Shown: positions 7,622 to 16,209 of the stretch, piece by piece
Layout: each line of letters opens with the position of its first letter
Position numbering within the stretch: position 1 is the stretch's first letter
Assembly: GCF_003463065.1 (NCBI RefSeq)
Contig: NZ_QSCM01000027.1
Location: forward strand, 1 to 34,917
From: Blautia sp. OF03-15BH
Lineage (GTDB): Bacteria; Bacillota; Clostridia; Lachnospirales; Lachnospiraceae
Reading direction: 5' to 3'
Length of the DNA: 34,917 nucleotides
Made by a program: the position numbers and the translations under genes
The notes under the pieces: model-generated
Databases searched by the model: none
Seen by the model: the letters and a program-made list of their open reading frames with translations, nothing else
What the model was told of the DNA's origin: nothing

Positions 7622-7853
7622 GTAGTTTTCTTAACTTAATAGCACTTTGTGCAAATATTCTTATTTACGCTGTATTTCTCCTACTTTTTTACCTTTTTCT
7701 TTTTTAGGGGTATTGTCTTTTTATGTAATACTTTTATTTTTTAAACAAAACTCTTGACATTACACTCCAAATGTGCGGCGCTTCGCGCCTCTTGATCAAA
7801 AAGATATATCCGGCTCACGTATCAGTCGAAATCAATTGACTGGAGGTATTTTT

Positions 7854-9159
7854 ATGCAATTATCACCTGAAGCTGTTAAAAACAACCTTTTTTCTGTCAT
7901 CTCTGATATGGCAGCCGCCTCATGGCTTTTCTCAACTCAGAAAACAGCCTTTTCCCGCAAACGAAAAATCTCTTTTACGGATACAATCCTCTCCGTTTTA
8001 TCTATGGAAAAGTCTTCTTCAACATGAAATGCTCAAGTATTTTGATTTCAGCGCCGACACCCCATCTCTCTCCGCGCTTATCCAGCAGCGTTCAAAATTA
8101 TCTCCCGAAGCCTTTCAGATCCTTTTCCGTGATTTTACAGATTCTTTTAATTTTGGCAAAAACTTAAAGGGATATCGTCTCCTCGCTGTCGATGGATCGG
8201 ATATCTGTATTCCACGCGACCCGGAAGATCCAGAAACTTACAGGATCTCCGATCCTTATGGTAAAGGTTACAATCTCCTTCATTTAAATGCACTTTATGA
8301 TCTTTTATCACGAACCTATATCGATGCCATTTTGCAGCCATGTAATTCCAGCAATGAATACTCTGCCATGTGCGATATGGTTGACCATTTTAGACAAATC
8401 TCTGATGAAAAAGTCATTTTTATAGCTGACCGTGGCTACACTTCCTTTAATGTTATGGCTCATGTTATCGAAAATAATGCCCGGTTTCTTATCAGAGCCC
8501 GAGATGAAGGTTCGAGAAATCTGCTCAGCACCCTTACGCTTCCGGCATCTCCTGAATTTGATATAGATTTTGAACGTTGGCTGACCAGGCGGAATACACG
8601 GGCTGTCAAAGAACAACCTGATATATACAAAAATATTTCTTCACGGCCCTTTGATTATCTTCGAGAACACAGCAGTTCCCTTTATTATATCCGGTTCAGA
8701 ATTGTCCGTTTCCAGCTTCCTAACGGTAGCTCTGAGACTGTATTTACTAATCTTCCTGCATATGAATTCGATGTAGAACAACTTAAGGAACTTTATTTTA
8801 AACGCTGGGGGATTGAAACCTCTTTTCGCGAACTAAAATATACCATTGGACTGGCTTATTTCCATTCAAGGAAAAAACAACTAATCATGCAGGAAATCTA
8901 TGCACGCCTTATTTTATATAATTTTTGTGAGATTATAACCGGTACCATCATCGTATCGCAAAAAGATAGAAGATTTATCTATCAGGTTAATTTCACGATG
9001 GCAATTTATATCTGTATTGAATTCCTGCGACGAAAAAAATCTGCTACACAAATGGATGTCATCGCTCTTATTAACAACTATATTCTTCCTATACGCCCTG
9101 GCAGGAACAGTCCGCGCCATATTAAAGCACGGACTGTAACCAGTTTTCTATACCGATAG
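7854..9159 (+). pseudogene. IS4-family DDE transposase, frameshifted
   Basis: The start ATG at 7854 has a TGGAGG site 7 bp upstream. The first frame encodes MQLSPEAVKNNLFSVI through TILSVLSMEK, then stops at 8025-8027. The rest continues one frame over from about 8011 and runs to 9159. Removing one A from the AAAA run at 8008-8011 would give ME-SLLQHEMLKYFDF, the usual IS4 sequence. In residue numbers from 8029, the catalytic residues are all present: DGSD (Asp55), ADRGY (Asp134), and the Y-(2)-R-(3)-E-(6)-K signature exactly spaced (Tyr256, Arg259, Glu263, Lys270). Joining needs +1 movement, which is unusual for programmed IS frameshifting, so an inactivating insertion or a base-calling error is more likely. 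Confidence 0.85.
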
Positions 9160-9183
9160 CCAACAGAATCAATAGCTTTTAGT

Positions 9184-9210
9184 AGACAGATTCCCGGTCT
9201 GTCTGTTTGC
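9184..9210 (+). terminator. Weak hairpin after transposase
   Basis: AGACAGA (9184-9190) pairs with TCTGTCT (9198-9204), followed by GTTTG. It is close to the transposase stop but has no good T-run. Confidence 0.3.
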
Positions 9211-9299
9211 CATGCCTAAATCCTTCAATCTAAGCCGCAATACGAGAACTGGTTATTAACTTCTATTACTTATAGATAATAATAAGTATAACATGCTTC

Positions 9300-9473
9300 T
9301 TATCTTAATTCTACCTTACTGACATTGGGGCCTGACCCTAACAGCCCATATGCGTACAGGTAGAAAAACATTGCAAGGAAAGAAAGAAGGAGTGAAAATC
9401 CAAACGGCTCATAGAGAGCAGTCAGGATGTTTGTGAGAATCTTTCCGAGTAAATCAATCGATTCTTTCATCAT
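9300..9473 (-). pseudogene. Membrane protein N-terminus interrupted by the IS (possibly VanZ-like)
   Basis: An ATG-ATG pair 3 bp after the stop of nucleotidyltransferase copy 2 opens a frame encoding MMKESIDLLGKILTNILTAL, then a hydrophobic helix FSLLLSFLAMFFYLYAYGLL. After ~45 residues it enters the right end of the IS and stops within it at 9300. It is clearly the start of an integral membrane protein broken by the insertion. The opening resembles some VanZ-like proteins of Lachnospiraceae as I recall them, but this is not certain. The rest of the gene is not recognisable on the far side of the IS, so the distal part has probably been lost. Confidence 0.65.
9319..9337 (-). repeat. IS right inverted repeat
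   Basis: Complement reads GGTCAGGCCCCAATGTCAG, matching the left end at 17 of 19 positions. Confidence 0.85.
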
Positions 9474-9476
9474 CGT

Positions 9477-10379
9477 TTACAGGTCACTGAACAGATCAGC
9501 CTTATACACGCCTTTTTCTAACATTTTCTTGAAGCTGTCCTTTACAGCTGCGACATCCTCGTGATAGGTCATACCGTACCAGGTGTCGTTGGTCTTCAGA
9601 ACCTTCACAGACATCTCGCCCTGCTCCAGCAGCTCACCGATGAAAATAGGAATCAGATACTCTGCTTTCAGAGGATTGCCCGGAACTTCCTTCTCGAAGA
9701 ACTCTTTGAATCCGTCCTCCAACACATCCAGAAAATCGGGAGTCAAGCCCCACATATTCATGGAAACCAGAGAATTCACATCAACAACCACACCGTCTGC
9801 CTCTGCTCCATCTGCAGTCTTTACGATGTTCTTGGTTTCCACAACCTCAGTCAGATTGTTCTGTTCATCCATCTTGCAGATACCACGAGTCACACCACCG
9901 TTATCAGACAGCGTGTTCTTCAGAACGAAACCAGCTATGCAGGACTTGCCGCCATTCACCAGATACTCGTATACAGCCTTGAAGCCTTCTTTGCCATAGT
10001 AATCATCTGCATTGATCACAATGAACGGAGTCTTTATTACGCTCTTTGCTGCAAGCACAGCCTGAACAGTTCCCCACGGTTTTGTGCGGCCTTCTGGCAG
10101 AGTTCCCGGAATATCGTTGACATCCTGGAAAGCATAGTCCACAGTTACATTATGAGAAGAGCAAATAGAAGCAATACGATCGCCGATCACTTCTTTGAAC
10201 TCCTTCTCGATATCCTTACGGATAATAAATACCACATGATTGAAACCAGCCTCAATCGCATCATGGATCGAGTAGTCCATGATAATATGGTTAGCAACAT
10301 CGACTGGCTCTAGCTGTTTGATTCCTGTTCCGAAGCGGCTGCCGATACCGGCTGCCATGATAAGTAATGTTGTGTTCAT
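9477..10379 (-). CDS. Sugar-phosphate nucleotidyltransferase, copy 2 (motif Gly to Val)
   Basis: A 300-residue paralogue of the gene at 6637, differing at roughly a dozen positions. It has the same MAAGIGSRFGTGIKQLEPV loop and NADDYYG metal site. One difference stands out: KPWGTGQAV of copy 1 is KPWGTVQAV here (Val105), a single G-to-T change in a segment that contacts the nucleotide in related enzymes. It could reduce activity. It has the better ribosome site (AGGAGGGAG, 7 bp) and sits as the last intact gene of the EPS operon, 12 bp after the ferredoxin gene. It is therefore expressed with the operon, while copy 1 is separated from it by the IS. Confidence 0.85.
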   Translation of the reverse strand: MNTTLLIMAAGIGSRFGTGIKQLEPVDVANHIIMDYSIHDAIEAGFNHVVFIIRKDIEKEFKEVIGDRIASICSSHNVTVDYAFQDVNDIPGTLPEGRTKPWGTVQAVLAAKSVIKTPFIVINADDYYGKEGFKAVYEYLVNGGKSCIAGFVLKNTLSDNGGVTRGICKMDEQNNLTEVVETKNIVKTADGAEADGVVVDVNSLVSMNMWGLTPDFLDVLEDGFKEFFEKEVPGNPLKAEYLIPIFIGELLEQGEMSVKVLKTNDTWYGMTYHEDVAAVKDSFKKMLEKGVYKADLFSDL

Positions 10380-10391
10380 AATCTCTCCCTC

Positions 10392-10598
10392 CTATGCTCG
10401 TGCTGCTTTTATCGGACATACCTTAATGCATTGATAGCACCGCACGCACTTGCTTTCATCAATCTGTGGATATTCAAATCCCTCTTCATCCTCTACCATA
10501 GAAATCGCCTCTTTCGGACAGATAGCATAACAAGCCGTGCAACCACAACATTCTTCTTTTCTTTTATATAATACCGGTATAGATTCATTCATTTTCAT
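10392..10598 (-). CDS. Small 2[4Fe-4S] ferredoxin
   Basis: A 68-residue protein with two complete cluster motifs: CCGCTACYAICP (C-x2-C-x2-C-x3-C-P) and CVRCYQCIKVCP. It starts 9 bp after the FrhB-like gene stop and precedes the nucleotidyltransferase, within the operon. In many EPS loci a ferredoxin domain is fused to the N-terminus of an F420-hydrogenase-beta-like protein. Here it is a separate, downstream gene, so the two products probably form one complex supplying electrons to a sugar modification. That role is inferred. Confidence 0.88.
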   Translation of the reverse strand: MKMNESIPVLYKRKEECCGCTACYAICPKEAISMVEDEEGFEYPQIDESKCVRCYQCIKVCPIKAARA

Positions 10599-10607
10599 AA
10601 TCTCACG

Positions 10608-11540
10608 CTAACTTCTTCTTAGTATCTTCTTGATATAGTTTTTGTATTTTTTCAATATTATTTTCCATTTTGGGGTAGTAATTGAAGACGCATATTTTTT
10701 TATCATTGCATCAAATGATAGTCGATTTAAGTCTACGAAAAAAACCTTTCTTAATTTCGGTTTATTTGCTGAGAGATATTCTGCTGTATTGCAACGAACG
10801 CCCTCTTCATATGTAACTTCTTTATAAATCAACATTTCTTTAATTTTTTCAAAAATGTCTTGTCCCTTACTGGTTCTTGTTATCACCAATGAAATTCCTT
10901 TGTTATCATTAATTTCAGGCACAACATCTTGAATTCCCCAAAAATCAGCAATAGTTATATCCGATTTTTTTAGGTCTTTTGCATGGCACTCATAGCAAGA
11001 AGGTCGCAAACAGTAATTACGCAAAAACATTTGCATAAATGGATCAGTATGCATGGAACTAAAATGAGTATTTTCCATCATTCCAAAATCCAACCATCCT
11101 TCTGTCTTATCCCTAAAATTAATCTTGCGAATTTTGCCTAATGATTTTTCTTGATACTCAATATACTCCCGCCATAGCTTTGGAGAAGGCACTCCGTGAC
11201 ATATAATATCCACTAAAAACAGATTAGGATACTCTTTACCTAAAAACATAACTAATCCATTAATTTGACATCCAGTTCCGCTAAAAAGGACACGTTTATG
11301 ATCCAATAAATCCTTTTTTACATGTTTAAAAGTATCCCCTACTCTTGCCTGCAAATATTTACTTCCCCTTAGGCATTCTAAATTTTTTTCAACTCTTATA
11401 AACTCACATCCATAGCAGTCATCCGTCATTGTCACACCATAAGTAACATCAAATCTTTCTGCGATTAAAGTAAATAAGCCACCTGACGATGATTCCATAC
11501 GAACTTGACTATTATTATAATATGCAGCATATGTACTCAT
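10608..11540 (-). CDS. Coenzyme F420 hydrogenase/dehydrogenase beta-subunit-like protein
   Basis: A 310-residue FrhB/FdhB-family protein. Landmarks are SSGGLFTLIAERF near residue 18, a DDCYGCEF pair, LFSGTGCQINGL, VDIICHGVPSPKLW, and the cysteine cluster CLRPSCYECHAKDLKKSDIT followed by IADFWG. In methanogens the family reduces F420. In bacterial EPS loci homologues are common but F420 use is unlikely and the reaction is unknown; reductive sugar or pyruvyl modification is a guess. The usual N-terminal ferredoxin domain is absent and is supplied by the next gene. The ATG overlaps the stop of the GT2 gene (ATGA), so translation is coupled. Confidence 0.85.
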   Translation of the reverse strand: MSTYAAYYNNSQVRMESSSGGLFTLIAERFDVTYGVTMTDDCYGCEFIRVEKNLECLRGSKYLQARVGDTFKHVKKDLLDHKRVLFSGTGCQINGLVMFLGKEYPNLFLVDIICHGVPSPKLWREYIEYQEKSLGKIRKINFRDKTEGWLDFGMMENTHFSSMHTDPFMQMFLRNYCLRPSCYECHAKDLKKSDITIADFWGIQDVVPEINDNKGISLVITRTSKGQDIFEKIKEMLIYKEVTYEEGVRCNTAEYLSANKPKLRKVFFVDLNRLSFDAMIKKYASSITTPKWKIILKKYKNYIKKILRRS

Positions 11541-12523
11541 TTCATCAAATTCCTTTTTAATTTATTCTTAATTTTTCTTAATATGATATAGATTTGATAA
11601 AAATCATATGGCATTTTTTCTGGTATATCAACATCATATTTTTTCATTTCTTTTTTATAGGCGGCATAATCTTTTCTTCTTCTGTTTTTCAAAGTAAGAA
11701 TATATTTCTCCTTTAACTGTTTTTTATATGAATATTGAATCCAATACTCTTTCTCACTTTTTGGCATGTCAGTTATCTTTGATATTGTCTCTTTTTGCAA
11801 TACATAAAAATTATCTCTGCGCTCTATTTGCCTTTCATACAGGCGCTTCATATGCGAATGACTACCGTTATGAACAACATACTTAAATAAAATTTCATCC
11901 AAATAGCCATACTTTAAGGAATATGCAAGTGGAAGCATTAATTGCCAGTTTTGTCCTTCTCTGCTTTCATATATGCTAAGATTTGGTATCGCTCTTTTTA
12001 GTGCATCCGCTCTTACCATAATAACTCCTGGAGTAAATACAACATTATTTTCATCTAATAAATCCTTGAACAGATTATCATTATTGCTTGGTTTCTGTCG
12101 CTTGAGTACGCCTACCCTCGTACAGAGATCTTTTTCATTCACAATCTCTCCATCATTTAGGACAAAATCGTACTCAGTATTTTTTTCTAAAAATTCAACT
12201 TTTTTTTGAATTGCGTCATTGTAATAAATATCATCTGAGTCCATCCATGTGAAAAAATTTCCGGAAAATATTTTTAATCCTCTATTAATTGCAGCAGCTT
12301 GTCCTTTATTCGATTCCTGTTTTATATAAATAAGAGTATAACCCTTATTTTTGAATAAAGTCTCATATTGTTTTACAATTTCTGCGGTCGCATCAGTCGA
12401 AGCATCATCCACAAGTATCAGCTCTATCTCTGGATATGTTTGTTCGAGGACAGAATTCAAATAGGAACTCAAATATTTTTCGCCATTATAACACGGAGAT
12501 ACTATTGAAACCACTTTATCCAA
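11537..12523 (-). CDS. Glycosyltransferase family 2
   Basis: A 328-residue GT-A fold enzyme with VSIVSPCYNGEKYL at the N-terminus, the nucleotide-sugar site LVDDASTDAT (~37-46) and the metal-binding WMDSDD (~93-98). A C-terminal basic tail (KIKNKLKRNLMK) suits peripheral membrane contact. It transfers one sugar onto the lipid-linked EPS repeat; donor and linkage are not readable. The start is TTG at 12523 with GGGGTGAAG just upstream; the GTG at 12514 is an alternative. It is 68 bp after the flippase gene and overlaps the FrhB gene. Confidence 0.88.
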   Translation of the reverse strand: MDKVVSIVSPCYNGEKYLSSYLNSVLEQTYPEIELILVDDASTDATAEIVKQYETLFKNKGYTLIYIKQESNKGQAAAINRGLKIFSGNFFTWMDSDDIYYNDAIQKKVEFLEKNTEYDFVLNDGEIVNEKDLCTRVGVLKRQKPSNNDNLFKDLLDENNVVFTPGVIMVRADALKRAIPNLSIYESREGQNWQLMLPLAYSLKYGYLDEILFKYVVHNGSHSHMKRLYERQIERRDNFYVLQKETISKITDMPKSEKEYWIQYSYKKQLKEKYILTLKNRRRKDYAAYKKEMKKYDVDIPEKMPYDFYQIYIILRKIKNKLKRNLMK

Positions 12524-12591
12524 TTATACTTCACCCCTTTTTATCTTGTATAAACCCACATTACTATTATAACAATATCCTTATACTCTGT

Positions 12592-14103
12592 TTACTTTCG
12601 CTTAACCCTACTCAAAATATCCTTAAAAGCATCAGTTTTACCAAAAAGTATAACAAAAATAAAATTAGGTATTAAAGCTGTCAAAACACATAATTCCACA
12701 AAACTCAAAATTGTCACATGCGAAAACAGAATAGTTCTTAACATATACATAAAATAGCATAATGCAAAAGCCAGCAACGATCTAAAAGTAAGCCTTATAA
12801 AATATCCACGTGGACTTTCCTTTAATACATACCTAAATACAATATATGGTCTCACAATAACAACAATCATTCGTGAAACAATTGTTCCAACAAATATACC
12901 GGGTAAACCAATAATTTTAATAGCCGCAATACTAACTACCAGATTTGTAATTGCTTGAATAAAAGCAACCCATTTATCCTCATTAAATCTACCTGCCGCA
13001 ATTTTAAAATTGTAGGGTATTAATGTCATGCCTGCTAAGTATAAAGAAACAAAATACAAAATGACTGTCGCATTATCTAACAGTAGATTTGGTCCGAGCC
13101 AAAGGGTTATAAACGGTTGTGACAGTGTTACAAATGCAATTAATACAAATCCGTAAATCCAAAACCCAAGAAGATCATATGTGTCAAAAATTTTTCTTTG
13201 CTTTTCAACACTTTCCTTTGCAAGCATATTTCCGAAGCTAGCAGTAAAACTCCCGAAAAACTTGTTAGTGAATGTAGATATCAAAGTATTTAGCGTTGTG
13301 TAATTTGACAATAAACCTACTGCTGTTGTTGAAACGAAAGCTGAAATAATAATGTTATCTGTCTGATTAACAGAAACATCACCGACTTTATGAATAATTA
13401 ACGCCTTAACATTTTTCCATATTGACGATTTCGTTTCGCTGTCCAATGCTTTGATGTTTTTTTCTGTCAAAATTGGAAATTTTATATTCAGATAGCATAC
13501 CGTAGCAATCTTTTGAATAAGTCCAATAATTGCTGCAATCAACAAGTAGCCTAAATAATCTCCTCCTAAGAGCAACAATATGATTTGAAAGACATTTGTT
13601 ATAATTGTACCTACTGTGGTTGTGTTAGTTACAACATATTCCATCTGCAGTGCAGAAACATATGATGTCTTATAACTTACAAAATATGATGACACTGTGT
13701 TAAACAAAAAGACCAAATAATAAATTCTAATTTCTGAAAGTGGAATTTCAGTATTAACTAATATTCCCAAAAAAGGCAATAACAAAATACCAATTATTGT
13801 GACAATCAGTGCTATCAATTGGTAGGCTCGCTTATATAAGGCAAGTAATGATTTGATTTTTTCTCTGTCTCTATCGGCTATCGGTCTATATAGTGCGAAT
13901 ACGATTGCAGACCCTATTCCTAATTCTGTAAAGGATAATACTCCTAAAACATTTGTAAATAATCCTGAAACTCCTAAGTAATCTGCACCCAACTTGTATA
14001 CAAAAATTGTTCTACAAATAACTGAGAATGCAGAAGTTAGAACAGCTCCAAGATAGCTATAAAATATATTTCTCTTTACATTTTCTGTTCGTGATATACT
14101 CAT
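12592..14103 (-). CDS. wzx: Wzx-type polysaccharide flippase
   Basis: A 503-residue polytopic protein of the MATE-related polysaccharide exporter group with about 12-14 hydrophobic segments. The N-terminus is typical: RTENVKRNIFYSYLGAVLTS, KLGADYLGVSGLF and FTELGIGSAIVFALYRPIA. It flips the undecaprenyl-linked repeat unit across the membrane for the Wzy polymerase encoded nearby. AGAGGAAA precedes the ATG. It lies between the pyruvyl transferase and a GT2 gene. Substrate specificity cannot be read. Confidence 0.92.
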   Translation of the reverse strand: MSISRTENVKRNIFYSYLGAVLTSAFSVICRTIFVYKLGADYLGVSGLFTNVLGVLSFTELGIGSAIVFALYRPIADRDREKIKSLLALYKRAYQLIALIVTIIGILLLPFLGILVNTEIPLSEIRIYYLVFLFNTVSSYFVSYKTSYVSALQMEYVVTNTTTVGTIITNVFQIILLLLGGDYLGYLLIAAIIGLIQKIATVCYLNIKFPILTEKNIKALDSETKSSIWKNVKALIIHKVGDVSVNQTDNIIISAFVSTTAVGLLSNYTTLNTLISTFTNKFFGSFTASFGNMLAKESVEKQRKIFDTYDLLGFWIYGFVLIAFVTLSQPFITLWLGPNLLLDNATVILYFVSLYLAGMTLIPYNFKIAAGRFNEDKWVAFIQAITNLVVSIAAIKIIGLPGIFVGTIVSRMIVVIVRPYIVFRYVLKESPRGYFIRLTFRSLLAFALCYFMYMLRTILFSHVTILSFVELCVLTALIPNFIFVILFGKTDAFKDILSRVKRK

Positions 14104-14129
14104 TTGCTATTATTTTCCTCTAACTGTTC

Positions 14130-15221
14130 TTATTGTTTGTTCAACATCTTATCAACTATGCTATCTTCTATTGCAGATTTCAAAAACTTTATACTGTGTT
14201 CTTTTTCTTGCTCTATTGCTTTTTTAGCATCAGTGAAATCACATTCAAAAAGTTGTTCTCTCCTTATACACTCACTTTTTCTTTCAAATAATCCACACAT
14301 TTCTAATAATGAAGACAATCTTGACCCCATTTTGCTTCCAATCCCCTTACGATTATACACAACAAACGGTCGCTCATATATAATAGAAAATACTGTTGCA
14401 TGAAAGGAGTCCGTCATAATCAATTTTGCTTCGCTAATCAATCCGATGAATTCGTCTGGAGCAGCAGCATACGCATTATCCTTTAAGTCTAAAAGGTTAA
14501 TTATATCACAGTGATACATCTGAGAGTATTTCATTAATTCTGCGTTTATAGAGTCCGTTTTTTCTCCTAAAAAATATGTAAGAATATAATTCTTTCCATG
14601 TACTTTTTTCGGAACTTTCTTTATCTCGTCCCACATATATTTATCCAAGAGCATTGTAGGATCAAGGACTTTCTCACATTTTTTTCCTATTAATGATTCA
14701 ACTATCTCAACTGCATTCTTTTCCCTTACCGACAGATAATGAAATTCTGAAAGACCAACTGCGTATTTTTCTCTCCATTTATCAGGTATTTCGTCCACAC
14801 CAAAACTTGCGGCATAGGATATTCGCTGATTCACCGGGCAAAAACGCAGAAACATTTTATCGTATGTGTAGTCAGCCCAGTCCGGATTCCATACTTGATC
14901 ACTTCCAGATATGAAGCAATCGTAGTTTTCTATTGGAATTGTGTGAAAATCGTTGTCATTTATGGAATAAGTATGAGCATACTTTTTATCAAAGGACAGG
15001 AAATTATTCAGTCTCTTTAATTGGAGCATTTTTTGTGTAAAGGGTACATCTTTTTTCCTTACCACTGTCTTTACAGCTTCTTTTATTATATTAGGGCGAT
15101 ACGGTACAATTGAGTCAACCTCATATCCCATTTCTACAATCAATTTTTCAAGTGCATAATTTTGCAATCTATTTCCATAATTGTTAAAATCCGCCAATGT
15201 AATAACCGCAACCCTACTCAT
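14130..15221 (-). CDS. Polysaccharide pyruvyl transferase family protein
   Basis: From ATG 15221 it encodes 363 residues. This start is preferred because AAGGAA lies 9 bp upstream, whereas the longer frame would need a TTG at 15245. The N-terminus VAVITLADFNNYGNRLQNYAL has the family's ligand loop. FISGSDQVWNPDW and the later IMTDSFHATVFSIIYERPFV (His as general base) are diagnostic of the CsaB/WcaK group. These enzymes add a pyruvate ketal from phosphoenolpyruvate to a sugar, giving the polymer negative charge. Some members in EPS loci transfer other groups, so the exact reaction is likely rather than certain. It is 13 bp after a GT2 gene. Confidence 0.9.
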   Translation of the reverse strand: MSRVAVITLADFNNYGNRLQNYALEKLIVEMGYEVDSIVPYRPNIIKEAVKTVVRKKDVPFTQKMLQLKRLNNFLSFDKKYAHTYSINDNDFHTIPIENYDCFISGSDQVWNPDWADYTYDKMFLRFCPVNQRISYAASFGVDEIPDKWREKYAVGLSEFHYLSVREKNAVEIVESLIGKKCEKVLDPTMLLDKYMWDEIKKVPKKVHGKNYILTYFLGEKTDSINAELMKYSQMYHCDIINLLDLKDNAYAAAPDEFIGLISEAKLIMTDSFHATVFSIIYERPFVVYNRKGIGSKMGSRLSSLLEMCGLFERKSECIRREQLFECDFTDAKKAIEQEKEHSIKFLKSAIEDSIVDKMLNKQ

Positions 15222-15234
15222 CTTATCCCATTCC

Positions 15235-16209
15235 TTATTTATCAAATATTTTTATAAACCTACCCGGTACTCTTTTTCGCATCATTGCTTCAACAAGTCT
15301 ACGTCGGATCTTACCTAATTTATTGGAGTGATGATCAAACCAGACCTTTCGAGCCTCATTAATCTCATGGTCAATCATTTCATAGACATCAAAGTAGCCG
15401 CCATAATACGCTAGTTTCATTATGTCTTGACCTGTATAATACAATCTCTGTTGTGCATACAGTGTCAAAGCTTCAGAGCCATATTCGTTTATACTTTTCA
15501 AGACTTTCTTTTGGGATTCATAATCCGTCATTTTAGCTTCTGAAAACACCTGACCTTTTGAAGCCCCTTCCGCTCTGCTCCTATAATAATAGAGCGGTGT
15601 TCCTATTAGCATAATGTTATTTGCTTTTTTTAAGACATCTACCATCCATAATTCATCTTCACCGATTTTCAATGTTACATCAAATAAATCCGACTTATCT
15701 ATTATCGAACAGCGGAACATTTTATTCCACAGCATGGTTGCGTATTCTCCAAATATTTCTGCAACACCATTATCTCGATCTACTCGTTTTGATTTACTGG
15801 GAACAACTTCTTTGATTATTCTGTCAGTTTCATCTTCAAATTCCTTATACCCACAGAAGACTGCATCATTTTTTTCATTCTCTTCAATTTCTTTAACAAG
15901 AATTTCGACCATGTTCTGTTCAATTCTGTCATCTGAATCGATAAACAGAACATATTTTCCAGTCATAATGCTCAAGCCGACATTTCTTGCAGCACTTACT
16001 CCTGCATTTTCTTGATGAATAACCTTTAACCTTTTATCCTTAGCCGCATATGAATGACATATTTCTAAGCTCTTATCTGTCGATCCGTCATCAATTACTA
16101 TTATTTCTAAGTTTGTATATGTCTGATTCAAAACGCTTTTTAAACAGTCGTCTAAATATCGCGCAACATTATACGCAGGGATTATAATTGAGACCAAATT
16201 ATTGTCCAT
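15235..16209 (-). CDS. Glycosyltransferase family 2
   Basis: A 324-residue GT2 with VSIIIPAYNVARYLDDCLKS at the N-terminus, VIDDGSTDKS (~38-47), SAARNVGL and the metal motif FIDSDD (~89-94). GEDELWMVD (acidic, ~183) is the likely catalytic-base region. The long C-terminal part ends in a basic stretch (RKRVPGRFIKIFDK). GGGAGGG precedes the ATG. The gene overlaps the end of the polymerase gene by 11 bp. Donor and acceptor are unknown. Confidence 0.9.
   Translation of the reverse strand: MDNNLVSIIIPAYNVARYLDDCLKSVLNQTYTNLEIIVIDDGSTDKSLEICHSYAAKDKRLKVIHQENAGVSAARNVGLSIMTGKYVLFIDSDDRIEQNMVEILVKEIEENEKNDAVFCGYKEFEDETDRIIKEVVPSKSKRVDRDNGVAEIFGEYATMLWNKMFRCSIIDKSDLFDVTLKIGEDELWMVDVLKKANNIMLIGTPLYYYRSRAEGASKGQVFSEAKMTDYESQKKVLKSINEYGSEALTLYAQQRLYYTGQDIMKLAYYGGYFDVYEMIDHEINEARKVWFDHHSNKLGKIRRRLVEAMMRKRVPGRFIKIFDK

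Larger units (their letters stand above)
7603..9337 (+). mobile_element. IS4-family insertion sequence
   Basis: A ~1.73-kb element bounded by 19-bp inverted ends GGTCTGACCCCAATGTCAG (7603) and GGTCAGGCCCCAATGTCAG (complement at 9337), with two mismatches. It contains one transposase gene in two frames. The last bases of a membrane-protein gene on the right (9338-9473) run straight into it. I find no convincing target duplication: CCCTTAGAT lies on the left and CTAACAG on the right. This fits a rearrangement or recombination between IS copies after insertion. Bases 7622-7853 are a non-coding IS leader with no feature I can name. Confidence 0.88.

Noticed and set aside
7590..9350. Target-site duplication flanking the IS
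   Set aside because: Flanks CCCTTAGAT and CTAACAGCCC show no direct repeat of useful length.
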